Numbered from the stretch's first letter, positions 35,415-43,348 are shown. The stretch is 64,000 bases of DNA from Bacteroidia bacterium (GCA_016787705.1 JAEUTP010000017.1:381511-445510); one strand, 5' to 3'. Notes: a model not told the origin generated them from the letters alone. Program-made: numbers and translations.

Positions 35415-35441
35415 TATATAACAATAAAACACAGGTTATTT

Positions 35442-35470
35442 AAAAAGCTACCAAACCGGTAGCTTTTTTT
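35442..35470 (+). terminator. Rho-independent terminator after the PorT-like gene
   Basis: AAAAAGCTACC and GGTAGCTTTTT pair over 11 bases with a five-base loop and a T run. It lies 28 bases after the stop codon. Confidence 0.85.
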
Positions 35471-35567
35471 GTCGAAAATATGAGGTTTTTTGACGAAAAT
35501 GAGCTAAAAAACAATCTTTTTGTTAAAAAACAAGCAAAAAATAGCTTTTTTTATATAAAAATACAGT

Positions 35568-35575
35568 TATTTTTG
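35568..35575 (+). promoter_or_regulatory. -7 promoter box for accB-accC
   Basis: TATTTTTG is an exact TAnnTTTG match, with a 5' leader of about 25 bases before the ATG at 35604. Confidence 0.55.
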
Positions 35576-35603
35576 CCCCCACTAACTAACTAAACTTTTA
35601 ATC

Positions 35604-36101
35604 ATGAAATTAAACGAAATTCAGGATTTAATAAAATTTGTATCAAAAAGCGGTGTAAGCGAAGTTGAGCTTGAAACAAAGGAAATTAAGATTGTGATCA
35701 GAACTCCAAAAAGCGCCGTGCCGGTGGTTATGCAAGCCGCACCTGTAATCACTACTCCTGCTATTACAACGCCCGTTGCCAATGTAACCAACACTACACC
35801 GGTAACAACCGAAAATAAAACTACCACTCCGGTTAACAACAGCGGAGTTGATGAATCAAAATACGTAACTATTAAATCACCAATGATCGGCACTTTCTAC
35901 CGTTCGGCTGGTCCTGATAAACCTGCATTTGTTCAGGTTGGTGATGAGATTGCCGCAGGTAAAGCAGTTTGCATTATCGAAGCAATGAAATTATTTAACG
36001 AAATTGAAAGCGATGTAAAAGGTAAGATCGTTAAAGTTTTGGTTAACGATTCTACACCTGTTGAATACGATCAACCATTATTCCTTGTAGATCCTTCTTA
36101 A
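35604..36101 (+). CDS. accB: biotin carboxyl carrier protein of acetyl-CoA carboxylase
   Basis: 165 residues. N-terminal alpha region (KLNEIQDLIKFVSKSGVSEVEL), a Val/Thr/Pro-rich flexible linker (about 40-85), and a biotinyl domain ending in IEAMKLFNEIESDVKGKIVK with the biotinyl lysine at residue 129. PMIGTFYRS marks the domain start. It carries the carboxyl group from biotin carboxylase to the transferase in fatty-acid synthesis. accC follows after a 140-base spacer that holds a repeat; accA and accD are not here. Confidence 0.95.
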   Translation: MKLNEIQDLIKFVSKSGVSEVELETKEIKIVIRTPKSAVPVVMQAAPVITTPAITTPVANVTNTTPVTTENKTTTPVNNSGVDESKYVTIKSPMIGTFYRSAGPDKPAFVQVGDEIAAGKAVCIIEAMKLFNEIESDVKGKIVKVLVNDSTPVEYDQPLFLVDPS

Positions 36102-36104
36102 TTA

Positions 36105-36235
36105 TTTAAGATTTTAGAACTTAGATTTAGAAATATTAAAATTTCAAAATTTAATCAAATTAAGTATTTAAAAACAAAGGTTTCAGCTTTTCGATTTGCT
36201 TTTCAAATCTTAAATCTCAGATCTTAAATCTAAAA
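36105..36235 (+). repeat. inverted arrays of 7-base repeats between accB and accC
   Basis: Four heptamers of the TTTAAGA type (36105-36132) face four heptamers of the complementary TCTTAAA type (36208-36235). They can pair over about 23 of 28 positions with a 75-base loop. The heptamer TCTTAAA occurs again at 62593-62625 before thioredoxin. Confidence 0.6.
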
Positions 36236-36241
36236 TTAAAG

Positions 36242-37585
36242 ATGTTTAAAAAAATATTAATAGCCAATCGTGGTGAAATTGCCTTAAGGGTAATTCGTAC
36301 GTGCCGCGAAATGGGAATTAAAACAGTTGCTGTTTATTCAACTGCCGATAAAGATTCTTTACACGTTAAGTTTGCCGATGAGGCTGTATGTATTGGCCCA
36401 CCGCCAAGTAAAGACAGCTACCTGAACATGGCAAACATTATTGCAGCTGCAGAGATTACCAATGCCGACGCAATACATCCGGGTTATGGTTTCTTAAGCG
36501 AGAATGCAAAATTCTCTGAGATCTGCCGTCAGAATAAAATAAAATTTATTGGCGCCAGTCCTGAAATGATCAATAAAATGGGCGATAAGAGCAACGCTAA
36601 AGCTACAATGATAGAAGCAGGCGTTCCTTGCGTTCCCGGTTCTGTTGGATTATTAGAAAGCGCAGAGCAGGGCATGAAGCTGGCAAACGATATTAAGTAC
36701 CCTGTAATTATTAAAGCTACAGCCGGTGGTGGTGGTAAGGGTATGCGTATTATTTGGAAAGAAGAAGATTTTCAAGCAGCATGGGATAGCGCTACACACG
36801 AAGCTACGGCTGCGTTTGGTAACGGCGCTATGTACATGGAAAAATACATTGAAGAACCACGTCATATCGAAATTCAGATTGTTGGCGATCAACATGGCAA
36901 AGCGTGCCACTTAAGTGAACGCGATTGTTCAATTCAACGTCGTCATCAAAAACTGGTTGAAGAAACACCTTCGCCATTTATGACGCCTGAGTTGCGCGAA
37001 GCAATGGGTAATGCTGCTGTTAAAGCTGCTTTATCTATTGGTTACGAAGGTGTAGGTACCGTTGAGTTTTTAGTGGATAAACACCGCAATTTTTATTTCA
37101 TGGAAATGAATACGCGTATCCAGGTAGAGCATCCTATTACTGAAGAAGTAATTAATTACGATTTAATACGTGAACAAATTTTGGTAGCTGCGGGCGTTCC
37201 TATTTCAGGAAAAAATTATTACCCGCAATTACACGCTATTGAGTGCCGTATCAATGCAGAAAATCCTTTCATGAATTTCGTTCCTTCACCGGGTGTTATT
37301 ACCACATTACATACGCCGGGCGGACACGGTATTCGGGTAGACTCGCATGTTTACAGTGGTTACCGTATTCCACCAAACTATGATAGTATGGTTGGTAAAT
37401 TAATTACGGTTGCACAAACCCGCGAAGAAGCCATTGCAAAAATGCACCGCGCTTTAAGTGAGTATGTTATTGAAGGCGTTAAAACAACAATTCCTTTCCA
37501 TTTAAAATTAATGCAAAACGAAGATTTTAAAGCGGGAAATTATACTACTAAATTTTTAGAAACATGGGATTTTAAAAATGCATAA
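36242..37585 (+). CDS. accC: biotin carboxylase of acetyl-CoA carboxylase
   Basis: 447 residues. The ATP-grasp enzyme with [21 protein letters not shown] at the N-terminus, [14 protein letters not shown], the glycine-rich ATP loop [26 protein letters not shown], and [14 protein letters not shown] with the catalytic Arg, then the C-terminal domain ending in [12 protein letters not shown]. It carboxylates biotin on AccB using bicarbonate and ATP. Length and motifs are normal. Confidence 0.97.
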   Translation: MFKKILIANRGEIALRVIRTCREMGIKTVAVYSTADKDSLHVKFADEAVCIGPPPSKDSYLNMANIIAAAEITNADAIHPGYGFLSENAKFSEICRQNKIKFIGASPEMINKMGDKSNAKATMIEAGVPCVPGSVGLLESAEQGMKLANDIKYPVIIKATAGGGGKGMRIIWKEEDFQAAWDSATHEATAAFGNGAMYMEKYIEEPRHIEIQIVGDQHGKACHLSERDCSIQRRHQKLVEETPSPFMTPELREAMGNAAVKAALSIGYEGVGTVEFLVDKHRNFYFMEMNTRIQVEHPITEEVINYDLIREQILVAAGVPISGKNYYPQLHAIECRINAENPFMNFVPSPGVITTLHTPGGHGIRVDSHVYSGYRIPPNYDSMVGKLITVAQTREEAIAKMHRALSEYVIEGVKTTIPFHLKLMQNEDFKAGNYTTKFLETWDFKNA

Positions 37586-37635
37586 ATGGTCATGCCGAAC
37601 TTGATTCAGCATCTCAGCACGTAAAAATTTTATTA

Positions 37636-37665
37636 AAAGCCTTCACAAATCGTGAAGGCTTTTTC
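37636..37665 (+). terminator. Rho-independent terminator after accC
   Basis: AAAGCCTTCAC and GTGAAGGCTTT pair over 11 bases with a five-base loop, followed by T residues. It lies 50 bases after the accC stop. Confidence 0.88.
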
Positions 37666-37680
37666 GTTTAATTAAATTTT

Positions 37681-37736
37681 AATCTGCGTAAGCACACAAG
37701 CTGAGTTGGCCTCAAAGAATTTGTTTGAAGTCTTGA
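37681..37736 (+). repeat. dispersed repeat, short copy
   Basis: Two blocks (37681-37714 and 37712-37736) recur on the opposite strand at 45371-45404 (31 of 34 identical) and near 45153-45180 (23 of 25 identical). Here the blocks are adjacent; in the other copy about 190 bases separate them. Confidence 0.7.
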
Positions 37737-37803
37737 CTTTTGCTCAATTTTTTGTCAAGAAAAAGTTGAAGGAAGTAAATTAGAAAATCTTGATTTTCAA
37801 TAT

Positions 37804-38688
37804 TTACAGTATTAAAGAAATGAAGAAGACAAATTTTGCCATTAAATTTTGTTTTAACAAGGGCTTATATTTCTTTTCAGGTTCTTGCGTCCAACCAATT
37901 GTATGCGCTGTATAATCACTTATGTAATAAGTTATGCAATCATAATTTTTTCCTATTCCTGTATTCATAACTTCTTGTCTTAGTTCTTTTTTTACAAGAC
38001 GTCGTCTTTTGTCAAACCAGTATTTATGTATGTATAGGTCAGGCGCTCCTAAATAATGAATACTCTCGTGAGCTATAGTTCGTGATTTATTATGGCCTAT
38101 ATAAGTTTCTCCACCAGAATAAAATCCATTTATTTTACTTTTTTTTGCTTTTATTAGATGAATAACAATAAGCTGATTGGGTGTAACCGATCTGTTTAGA
38201 TTACGCTTTTTAATAATATTGTAAATAGAAGTATCTTTTATTTGCTTTGCAATGGAGTCAAAAAGGGCAGTCTTCCAATTAACTTTTTCTATTTTTTCTT
38301 CCTGCTTTTTAGTTTTTTTTCTTGTAACTACTTTAAAATAATTTTTCAAATAAAGTCTTTGAACACTGTTACTTGGTAATTTATGAATAAATGTATTTTT
38401 TAAGTTAGTATCTTTATTATCCGGCCAATGCTCTTTAAAACTAAGCCGCTGTTTTTTTTTTGAAGCTTCTTCACTTATCCAATCATAAGCTTTTTTTGAT
38501 TCTCTTATAAATGAATTCGCTAAAGTAGTATCTGCGATTTTGTTTTTATTGCTGGAAATAATGAAGTGGTAAACATTAACAGAGTTTGTGATAGGTTGCT
38601 TTTTTAAGGGTACAGGAATTTTAATAAGGAAGCAAGAATTTAAGAATAGCAGAATAGAAAAAATTAAATAAATACTTCTAAAAGGCAT
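37804..38688 (-). CDS. putative zinc metallopeptidase lipoprotein
   Basis: 294 residues when started at the ATG at 38688. That start gives a lipoprotein signal (FSILLFLNSC) and avoids overlap with the divergent gene at 38748; the longer frame to 38754 would add a second hydrophobic stretch. The motif AHESIHYLGAPDLY fits the metzincin-like HExxHxxGxPD site of M6-type peptidases. It may be a membrane-anchored protease. The rest is Lys-rich and not recognised. The motif could also arise by chance, so activity is inferred. Confidence 0.6.
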   Translation of the reverse strand: MPFRSIYLIFSILLFLNSCFLIKIPVPLKKQPITNSVNVYHFIISSNKNKIADTTLANSFIRESKKAYDWISEEASKKKQRLSFKEHWPDNKDTNLKNTFIHKLPSNSVQRLYLKNYFKVVTRKKTKKQEEKIEKVNWKTALFDSIAKQIKDTSIYNIIKKRNLNRSVTPNQLIVIHLIKAKKSKINGFYSGGETYIGHNKSRTIAHESIHYLGAPDLYIHKYWFDKRRRLVKKELRQEVMNTGIGKNYDCITYYISDYTAHTIGWTQEPEKKYKPLLKQNLMAKFVFFISLIL

Positions 38689-38747
38689 TCTCTTAATTTT
38701 GTTTCGTAATTTTAAATAAAAATAGCCAATTAAAATTGTTATAACAA

Positions 38748-39422
38748 ATGGCATTCATATCAAACAGAACAGGTAAGCCTATGGGTTCATTAAATGATAA
38801 ACCTGTAGAAGAAGAAAAAACCAAGAAGAAAAAAGACAGGAAAGCAACGCTAATAGCTATCCTGATAATGGCCGTTCTTTTTGTAGTGATTTGGTTTGGA
38901 CTGGAATTTTTAGCCACCGAGCATCCAATAAGTCATACGCCAATTACAATTGCTGGTAAAGAACGCGTACTTAAATTCTCTGAAAAAACAAGGGGTTATA
39001 CGAATAAAGATCAAACCACAGGCATACGAGAATCGGGCACTTCGCACTACGGTTATTTTTTAGAGTTGGTAGATAGTGTAGCAAAAAAGTCGTTGCATAA
39101 ATTAAAATTTAAAGCGCCGGTTCACAATATTCAAAACACACCGCAAATGTATATTGCTTCAAACGGAAATATTTGGCTGGTATCTACAAGCAATGGTTTT
39201 AACCGAGATGAAGAAGGTTTTATTTTAAAGTTTATTATCAGTAACGATAGTATAAAACAATTGGATTATATCCTAGATGAGTTATATGGCATTCGTGATA
39301 TAAAAGATAATAAAGTGATGCTGGCAAAAGGTAGCGAGTTTTATCAGGCCTATAATGAGTTTTTTGGAGGCATTTATCTTGATCTGGAAACCGGGAAGAT
39401 AATTGATAACAGAAAAAAATAA
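38748..39422 (+). CDS. hypothetical membrane-anchored protein
   Basis: 224 residues. An N-terminal cytoplasmic, charged 30-residue part, a single hydrophobic helix (LIAILIMAVLFVVIWFGLEF at about 35-55), then a mostly beta periplasmic part with TITIAGKERVLKFSE-like strands, GYFLELVDSVAKKSLH and MYIASNGNIWLVSTSNGFN, and YGIRDIKDNKVMLAKGS. No family recognised. The alternative ATG at 38781 is possible. It is transcribed away from the peptidase gene. Confidence 0.65.
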   Translation: MAFISNRTGKPMGSLNDKPVEEEKTKKKKDRKATLIAILIMAVLFVVIWFGLEFLATEHPISHTPITIAGKERVLKFSEKTRGYTNKDQTTGIRESGTSHYGYFLELVDSVAKKSLHKLKFKAPVHNIQNTPQMYIASNGNIWLVSTSNGFNRDEEGFILKFIISNDSIKQLDYILDELYGIRDIKDNKVMLAKGSEFYQAYNEFFGGIYLDLETGKIIDNRKK

Positions 39423-39437
39423 GAGACCTGTTTATTT

Positions 39438-40043
39438 CTAAAACTGATAAGCAATTCCAATTCCCAAAACATCCTGGTTATTTTTTACACCTTTAAACAA
39501 ATTGCCGTTAGAAATGTGTACGGCATTGACACTAACCTTAATATGTTTGGTAATGTTATGACTCAACGAAAATTCGTGATGCAAACAAAAGCCCATATTA
39601 GTAATACCATCGTTCGTATTGCGTTTTACCACCTCGCACCATACCACACCACCCTGGTAACTTAAATAGGTTCTCTTTATTACCAAAAAACTAAAGCGCG
39701 CACCCATGCCTAATGCATAGTTACCGTATTTAGAATGGTGCACAATCAAATTGGCGTTTATCTTTAATAATTTATCATGCGCTTTTAAGTTTACATAATT
39801 CAAATCAAATTGAAAGGGCAAAGAAATATTATAGGTAAAGTTTATTGGTTCAAAGCCCTGCGTGGCAGTTTCCCGGTTTCTGAATACGCCACCTATAACT
39901 TCTATTTCCGGTTTTTTGATGTACAATTTAAAAACACCGCGTTCGTTCTCACGCGCTTTGTTTAAGCTGTCCAGCAGCTGTTGTCTTTCGCTTTGCGAAA
40001 AGCAATACGATGACGCTAGTATGAAACAAAACAGTAGCCTCAT
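39438..40043 (-). CDS. acyloxyacyl hydrolase, PagL-like lipid A deacylase
   Basis: 201 residues with a signal peptide (1-16, ending CFSQ) and an eight-stranded barrel pattern. The C-terminal strands carry FSLSHNITKHIKVSVNAVHI and SNGNLFK...NQDVLGIGIAYQF; the HxSN motif (His-Ser pair) and the final aromatic residue match PagL-type 3-O-deacylases in the outer membrane. It would trim an acyl chain from lipid A. It sits 3 bases after the arr gene on the same strand. Confidence 0.75.
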   Translation of the reverse strand: MRLLFCFILASSYCFSQSERQQLLDSLNKARENERGVFKLYIKKPEIEVIGGVFRNRETATQGFEPINFTYNISLPFQFDLNYVNLKAHDKLLKINANLIVHHSKYGNYALGMGARFSFLVIKRTYLSYQGGVVWCEVVKRNTNDGITNMGFCLHHEFSLSHNITKHIKVSVNAVHISNGNLFKGVKNNQDVLGIGIAYQF

Positions 40044-40046
40044 TTT

Positions 40047-40790
40047 TTAATTGATAATATCACCTTTATTATCGGCCAGTCTTTCTTTCCATTTTTGTAT
40101 TTCTTCGCTAGAGTCACCTTTCCAATCTTTTGCTTCTCCAACAATTTTTAATGGCCCTACCGTGCGGTAAGAGCGGGTAGGGTTGCCCGGAAATTTTTTG
40201 TTGGTCACATTCGGGTCATGCTCTATGCTTCCCGTTGCCTCAACAATATAAATACGTTCGCGGCCATCACCTTTGGCCAATGCTGCGGCAAGTCCGGCGC
40301 CGTTAGGCAATGCTGTAAAATAAATATGGTTCATGGTAAACCCATCTTTGTAATTAGAGTTGTGCCCTGCCCTTAAAAGTTCGCCAACTTTCAGATCCGC
40401 TTTGGTGCCATGGTAAAACGGACCTTTATCTGTTACTTCTTCTGTAAAGGAATCAGCACTATCAAAATTCTTTTTAGCGTTTACACTGTCGTTCAGCTCT
40501 TCGTAACATGTTGCAATGTTTGTATAGAGCGGCGCAAAGGCCGGCTTTACAGCATGGTCATTTACTTTTAATGCCAGTTCAAGATCCGTTTCCAGCCATT
40601 TTAATGTATCTTTAATATTATCCTGCTGCCTTGCCACGTAATGCGCGGCAATAAATTTTTCAAAATTATTGCTCGCTTCGTTCCAAGCTTGCATAAACAG
40701 TTGTCTGGCTTCTGCTGTTTTGCCTTTCTCTTCCATATCCATGCCTTGTATACAGAGCCTTACAATTAAGTTTTTTGGACTGAATTCCAT
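40047..40790 (-). CDS. arr: rifampin ADP-ribosyltransferase Arr with extra N-terminal helical domain
   Basis: 247 residues. The last 125 match Arr closely: GPFYHGTKADLKVGELL (catalytic His127), DGFTMNHIYFTALPNGAG (Tyr), RIYIVEATGSIEHDPNVTNK (Asp) and KFPGNPTRSYRTVGPLKIVG. Arr uses NAD+ to ADP-ribosylate rifampin. The first about 115 residues are alpha-helical and TPR-like (MEEKGKTAEARQLFMQA, LYTNIATCYEELNDS), absent from the usual 140-residue Arr. The gene may give resistance or act on another substrate. Confidence 0.85.
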   Translation of the reverse strand: MEFSPKNLIVRLCIQGMDMEEKGKTAEARQLFMQAWNEASNNFEKFIAAHYVARQQDNIKDTLKWLETDLELALKVNDHAVKPAFAPLYTNIATCYEELNDSVNAKKNFDSADSFTEEVTDKGPFYHGTKADLKVGELLRAGHNSNYKDGFTMNHIYFTALPNGAGLAAALAKGDGRERIYIVEATGSIEHDPNVTNKKFPGNPTRSYRTVGPLKIVGEAKDWKGDSSEEIQKWKERLADNKGDIIN

Positions 40791-40899
40791 CGCTTGATCG
40801 TTTATGAGTGAACCATGTAATAAGCGCTTACCGTGTTGTTCAAAGCTTATTGCATTTTTAATTGTAAATACTTTTTTAAAGTTACAAAAAAAGTTTTTT

Positions 40900-40938
40900 A
40901 AAAAAGAAATGGTCTGCTCTATAAAGGGCAGACCATTT
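40900..40938 (-). terminator. terminator of the arsR-SRPBCC operon
   Basis: AAATGGTCTGC and GCAGACCATTT (40907-40917 and 40928-40938) pair over 11 bases. On the minus strand a T-rich run follows (40905-40900). The plus strand also has a T run, so it can work both ways. Confidence 0.78.
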
Positions 40939-40970
40939 TTTATAAATTAAATAATAACATGTAAGCCGTT

Positions 40971-41462
40971 TTATTTTAGACCTGCTAACATATTGTCCAG
41001 GTTCTCTAACGACATGGTATAACCTTGTTTAAAGCCGTCTAAAATACTTTCCATACGTGTAAGCGATTCGTTATAAATACTAATGCTCACTTTTGTTTTG
41101 CCATTGTTTTCGCTAAAGGTATAATCCCATTCAGAGCCCGGTAATTGAGGGTTCTCATCTTTATCGGCAAAGGCATTGTGCATTTTAAAATTTGTTTTAG
41201 GGCTAATAGAAGTAAATGTTTGTATGGCCCAGCCTTCTTTACCATCCGGCCCCACCATGGCGTAAAAACGTTTGCCGCCTACTTCAAAGTTCATGTATTT
41301 TGTTTTAGCGGTAAAGGGCTTAGGCGCTACCCACTGATCTAACAATTCTTTTTTTGTAAAGGCGTCCCAAACCAGGTCAAGGTCTGCATCAAACTCGCGG
41401 ATAATGTAAACCATTTTGGTTTCTTTGTTAACAGTAAAATCAAATTGCAAATTGCTGTTCAT
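40971..41462 (-). CDS. AHSA1/SRPBCC-domain protein, copy 2
   Basis: 163 residues forming one START-like helix-grip domain: [71 protein letters not shown] and [15 protein letters not shown]. Related proteins bind hydrophobic ligands. It is a tandem paralogue of the next upstream gene (41489-41992), 26 bases apart, with the same start MNSNLxFDFT. The operon is led by an ArsR regulator. The ligand is unknown. Confidence 0.88.
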   Translation of the reverse strand: MNSNLQFDFTVNKETKMVYIIREFDADLDLVWDAFTKKELLDQWVAPKPFTAKTKYMNFEVGGKRFYAMVGPDGKEGWAIQTFTSISPKTNFKMHNAFADKDENPQLPGSEWDYTFSENNGKTKVSISIYNESLTRMESILDGFKQGYTMSLENLDNMLAGLK

Positions 41463-41488
41463 ATTTTTTAGTTTTAAAAATTAATAAT

Positions 41489-41992
41489 TTATTTTTTCAG
41501 ACTCAATATTAATTCGTCCAGGTTACCAACGGCCATGCTAAAGCCTTCTTTAAAGCCCATGTTTACCATGGCTTCCACGTCTTCTAACTTATCATGTGTC
41601 ATTACAATGTTTACTAAGGTTTTTCCATTGCTTTGGCTAAAGTTGGTGTTCCATAAAGAGCGGGGCTTAATGTTGTTTTCTTTGCCTTGCTCATCGCAAA
41701 AGGTATCTAACCAGCTTAAAAGTTTTTGTTTTTTTATGGCTTTATAATCCGCGCGGCACCACATTTTTTCGTTCTGAGGGCTTACCATCGCGTATAGCCA
41801 CATACCGCCAACGTTTAGCTCTAAGGTTTTTGTTTCAATGTGGTAAGGTTTGGGTGCCCACCATTGGTCTAACAGTTTAGGGTCGGTCCATGTCTTCCAA
41901 ACCAATTCTAAATCGCCATTAAATTCGCGGTTAATGCGAATGCATTTGTTTGCTTTATCAAGCGTAAAATCAAATAATAAATTGCTGTTCAT
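41489..41992 (-). CDS. AHSA1/SRPBCC-domain protein, copy 1
   Basis: 167 residues. Same fold as its neighbour: [84 protein letters not shown]. Its ATG overlaps the ArsR stop by 4 bases, so it is translationally coupled to the regulator. Together with copy 2 it arose by tandem duplication. ArsR-SRPBCC pairs are common and often respond to an unknown small molecule. Confidence 0.9.
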   Translation of the reverse strand: MNSNLLFDFTLDKANKCIRINREFNGDLELVWKTWTDPKLLDQWWAPKPYHIETKTLELNVGGMWLYAMVSPQNEKMWCRADYKAIKKQKLLSWLDTFCDEQGKENNIKPRSLWNTNFSQSNGKTLVNIVMTHDKLEDVEAMVNMGFKEGFSMAVGNLDELILSLKK

Positions 41993-42309
41993 CGTTTTTT
42001 CTTTTTAAGTGTTGCTAAAAGGTCATCCAATTGGTTAAAGCGTATTTCCCAGGTTTTGCGAAATTGCTCCAGCCATTTGTCTATTTCTTTCATTTTATTT
42101 ATTTGTAAGCTGTAATATATTTCACGACCCTGCTGTTCTTGTTTTATCAATTCGCATTCTGTGAGTATCTTAATGTGGTTAGATACACCCTGCCGCGAGA
42201 TCTCAAAATGTTCGGCAAGTGCGTTGGGTGTCATGGCTTGTACCAGAAGCAGGCTTAAAATGGCCCGTCGTGTTGGATCGGCAATAGCCTGGTAAATGTC
42301 TCTTCTCAT
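41989..42309 (-). CDS. ArsR/SmtB-family transcriptional regulator
   Basis: 106 residues from the ATG at 42309; the longer frame begins at 42357, which is inside the promoter. Winged-helix pattern with [37 protein letters not shown] as the recognition helix region, and [17 protein letters not shown] as the wing. No CxC metal-binding cysteines, so it is not an arsenic or cadmium sensor. It should repress its own operon by binding the two palindromes next to the promoter. Confidence 0.9.
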   Translation of the reverse strand: MRRDIYQAIADPTRRAILSLLLVQAMTPNALAEHFEISRQGVSNHIKILTECELIKQEQQGREIYYSLQINKMKEIDKWLEQFRKTWEIRFNQLDDLLATLKKKKR

Positions 42310-42327
42310 TGTTGTATAATTTAATAT

Positions 42328-42374
42328 GCAAGTAATCGTTTGCAAATATATGTGCAAATGATCGTTTGCGCAAA
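42328..42374 (-). promoter_or_regulatory. arsR promoter with two overlapping operators
   Basis: On the minus strand TTTG (42374-42371), a 20-base spacer and TATATTTG (42350-42343) form a full Bacteroidota promoter. Two 16-base near-palindromes overlay it: GCAAATGATCGTTTGC (42354-42369) inside the spacer and GCAAGTAATCGTTTGC (42328-42343) over the start site. Their starts are 26 bases apart. They are the expected binding sites for the ArsR protein. Confidence 0.75.
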
Positions 42375-42533
42375 TTTATCTTAAATTTTTTTTGTAAGGG
42401 GTTGGGAATGAAAATGAAGAATTAATAGCTATGTGGGTTTTTGATCTTTGAACTCAAAACATCTTAGCCAGCAGTAGGTACTTTTAGGTAAAAAAAACCG
42501 TTTTTTTGCTTTTTTTTCTGCATTTTAAGTTGT

Positions 42534-42603
42534 GTTACTTCGCTGTTACGGTTATGTTACGGTTATGTTGAAGTTATGTTAGTGTTATATAGGTGTTATA
42601 TAG
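42534..42603 (+). repeat. array of six 11-base direct repeats
   Basis: Units with consensus GTTAnnGTTAT: GTTACTTCGCT, GTTACGGTTAT twice, GTTGAAGTTAT, GTTAGTGTTAT and ATAGGTGTTAT, then a partial unit. The 11-base period is close to one helical turn. It lies about 220 bases before the A-B-A-B gene cluster. The rest of the 510-base gap between the arsR start and 42820 is AT-rich with a small GGCCT/AGGCC hairpin (42692-42706), an ECF-like promoter at the end and no gene. Confidence 0.6.
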
Positions 42604-42777
42604 CCCTTTTTGGTTTCCGGGCCTAATTGTTAAAAAGCAACCTATTTAACAAAAAAACTGCCAGGCAAGTGCCGGGCTACTCTCTATCTTAGGCCTCTCA
42701 AAGGCCACAAAAGAGCTGTTATTGCTTTCCTGTCATTTTGGCTCCTCTTTTTTTTAATTTTCTTAAATTGCCTTTAT

Positions 42778-42805
42778 GGAATCTTAAAAAGATTTGCATC
42801 TAAAT
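42778..42805 (+). promoter_or_regulatory. ECF-sigma-like promoter of the A-B-A-B cluster
   Basis: GGAAT (42778-42782), a 16-base spacer and TCTAAAT (42799-42805), 14 bases before the ATG at 42820. The same elements with the same spacing lie before the alpha-2-macroglobulin gene (50026-50053). This is unlike the TAnnTTTG boxes elsewhere in the window and looks like sigmaE-type ECF promoters. Confidence 0.55.
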
Positions 42806-42819
42806 ATAAAACAAACGCT

Positions 42820-43344
42820 ATGAAGATCTCAATAAACGAACCCTGCCACGAAAACTGGGATAATATGACCCCCAACGATAAAGGTGCTTTTTGCTTAAGC
42901 TGCCAAAAAAATGTAGTAGACTTTAGTAATAAAACGTTAACACAGATAAAAGATTTCTTTCGCAAAAAAGCCGGCAACGAAACCGTTTGTGGTCGCTTTG
43001 ACGAAAGCCAGCTAGAAGCTTTGACCTTTGATGATTTTTTTGAGCAATTCCTTAAAATGAAATTTGTAAGAAAGGTAGCTCTTATTGTGTTTTTTGTGTT
43101 TGGCTTAAGCCTGTTTTCAGGCGCACAAACCAAGCCTGATTTTCGCCCAAAAATGGGAGCAGTAGCTTACGTGCCGCAAGACACTGCCAAAAAAGTATGT
43201 AAAAAAGATACGTTAGAAGAAATTCACATGATAAAAGGCCGCATAAAATACGATCCTGATCGTAACAAACAACCAAAGCCTAAGAAGAAAAAAATGATGG
43301 ACGAACCATTAACCGAAGATAAGAACGCTAAACCCTCAAAATAA
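42820..43344 (+). CDS. Cys-motif membrane protein, type A, copy 1
   Basis: 174 residues. N-terminal domain (1-78) with PCHENWDNMTPNDKGAFCLSC, then NVVDFSNKT and VCGRF: Cys9, His10, Cys25, Cys28 and Cys57 could bind a metal. One hydrophobic helix follows (86-100, ending LFSGAQ), then a Lys/Pro/Asp-rich tail with KMGAVAYVPQDT. The N-terminal part is conserved among Bacteroidota proteins that have various C-terminal parts; function unknown. I infer a cytoplasmic Cys domain and a periplasmic tail. It is first in a four-gene cluster and has the ECF-like promoter upstream. Confidence 0.8.
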   Translation: MKISINEPCHENWDNMTPNDKGAFCLSCQKNVVDFSNKTLTQIKDFFRKKAGNETVCGRFDESQLEALTFDDFFEQFLKMKFVRKVALIVFFVFGLSLFSGAQTKPDFRPKMGAVAYVPQDTAKKVCKKDTLEEIHMIKGRIKYDPDRNKQPKPKKKKMMDEPLTEDKNAKPSK

Positions 43345-43348
43345 GTTT

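Noticed and set aside
42534..42603. CRISPR array
   Set aside because: Units are only 11 bases, have no spacers and no cas genes are nearby.
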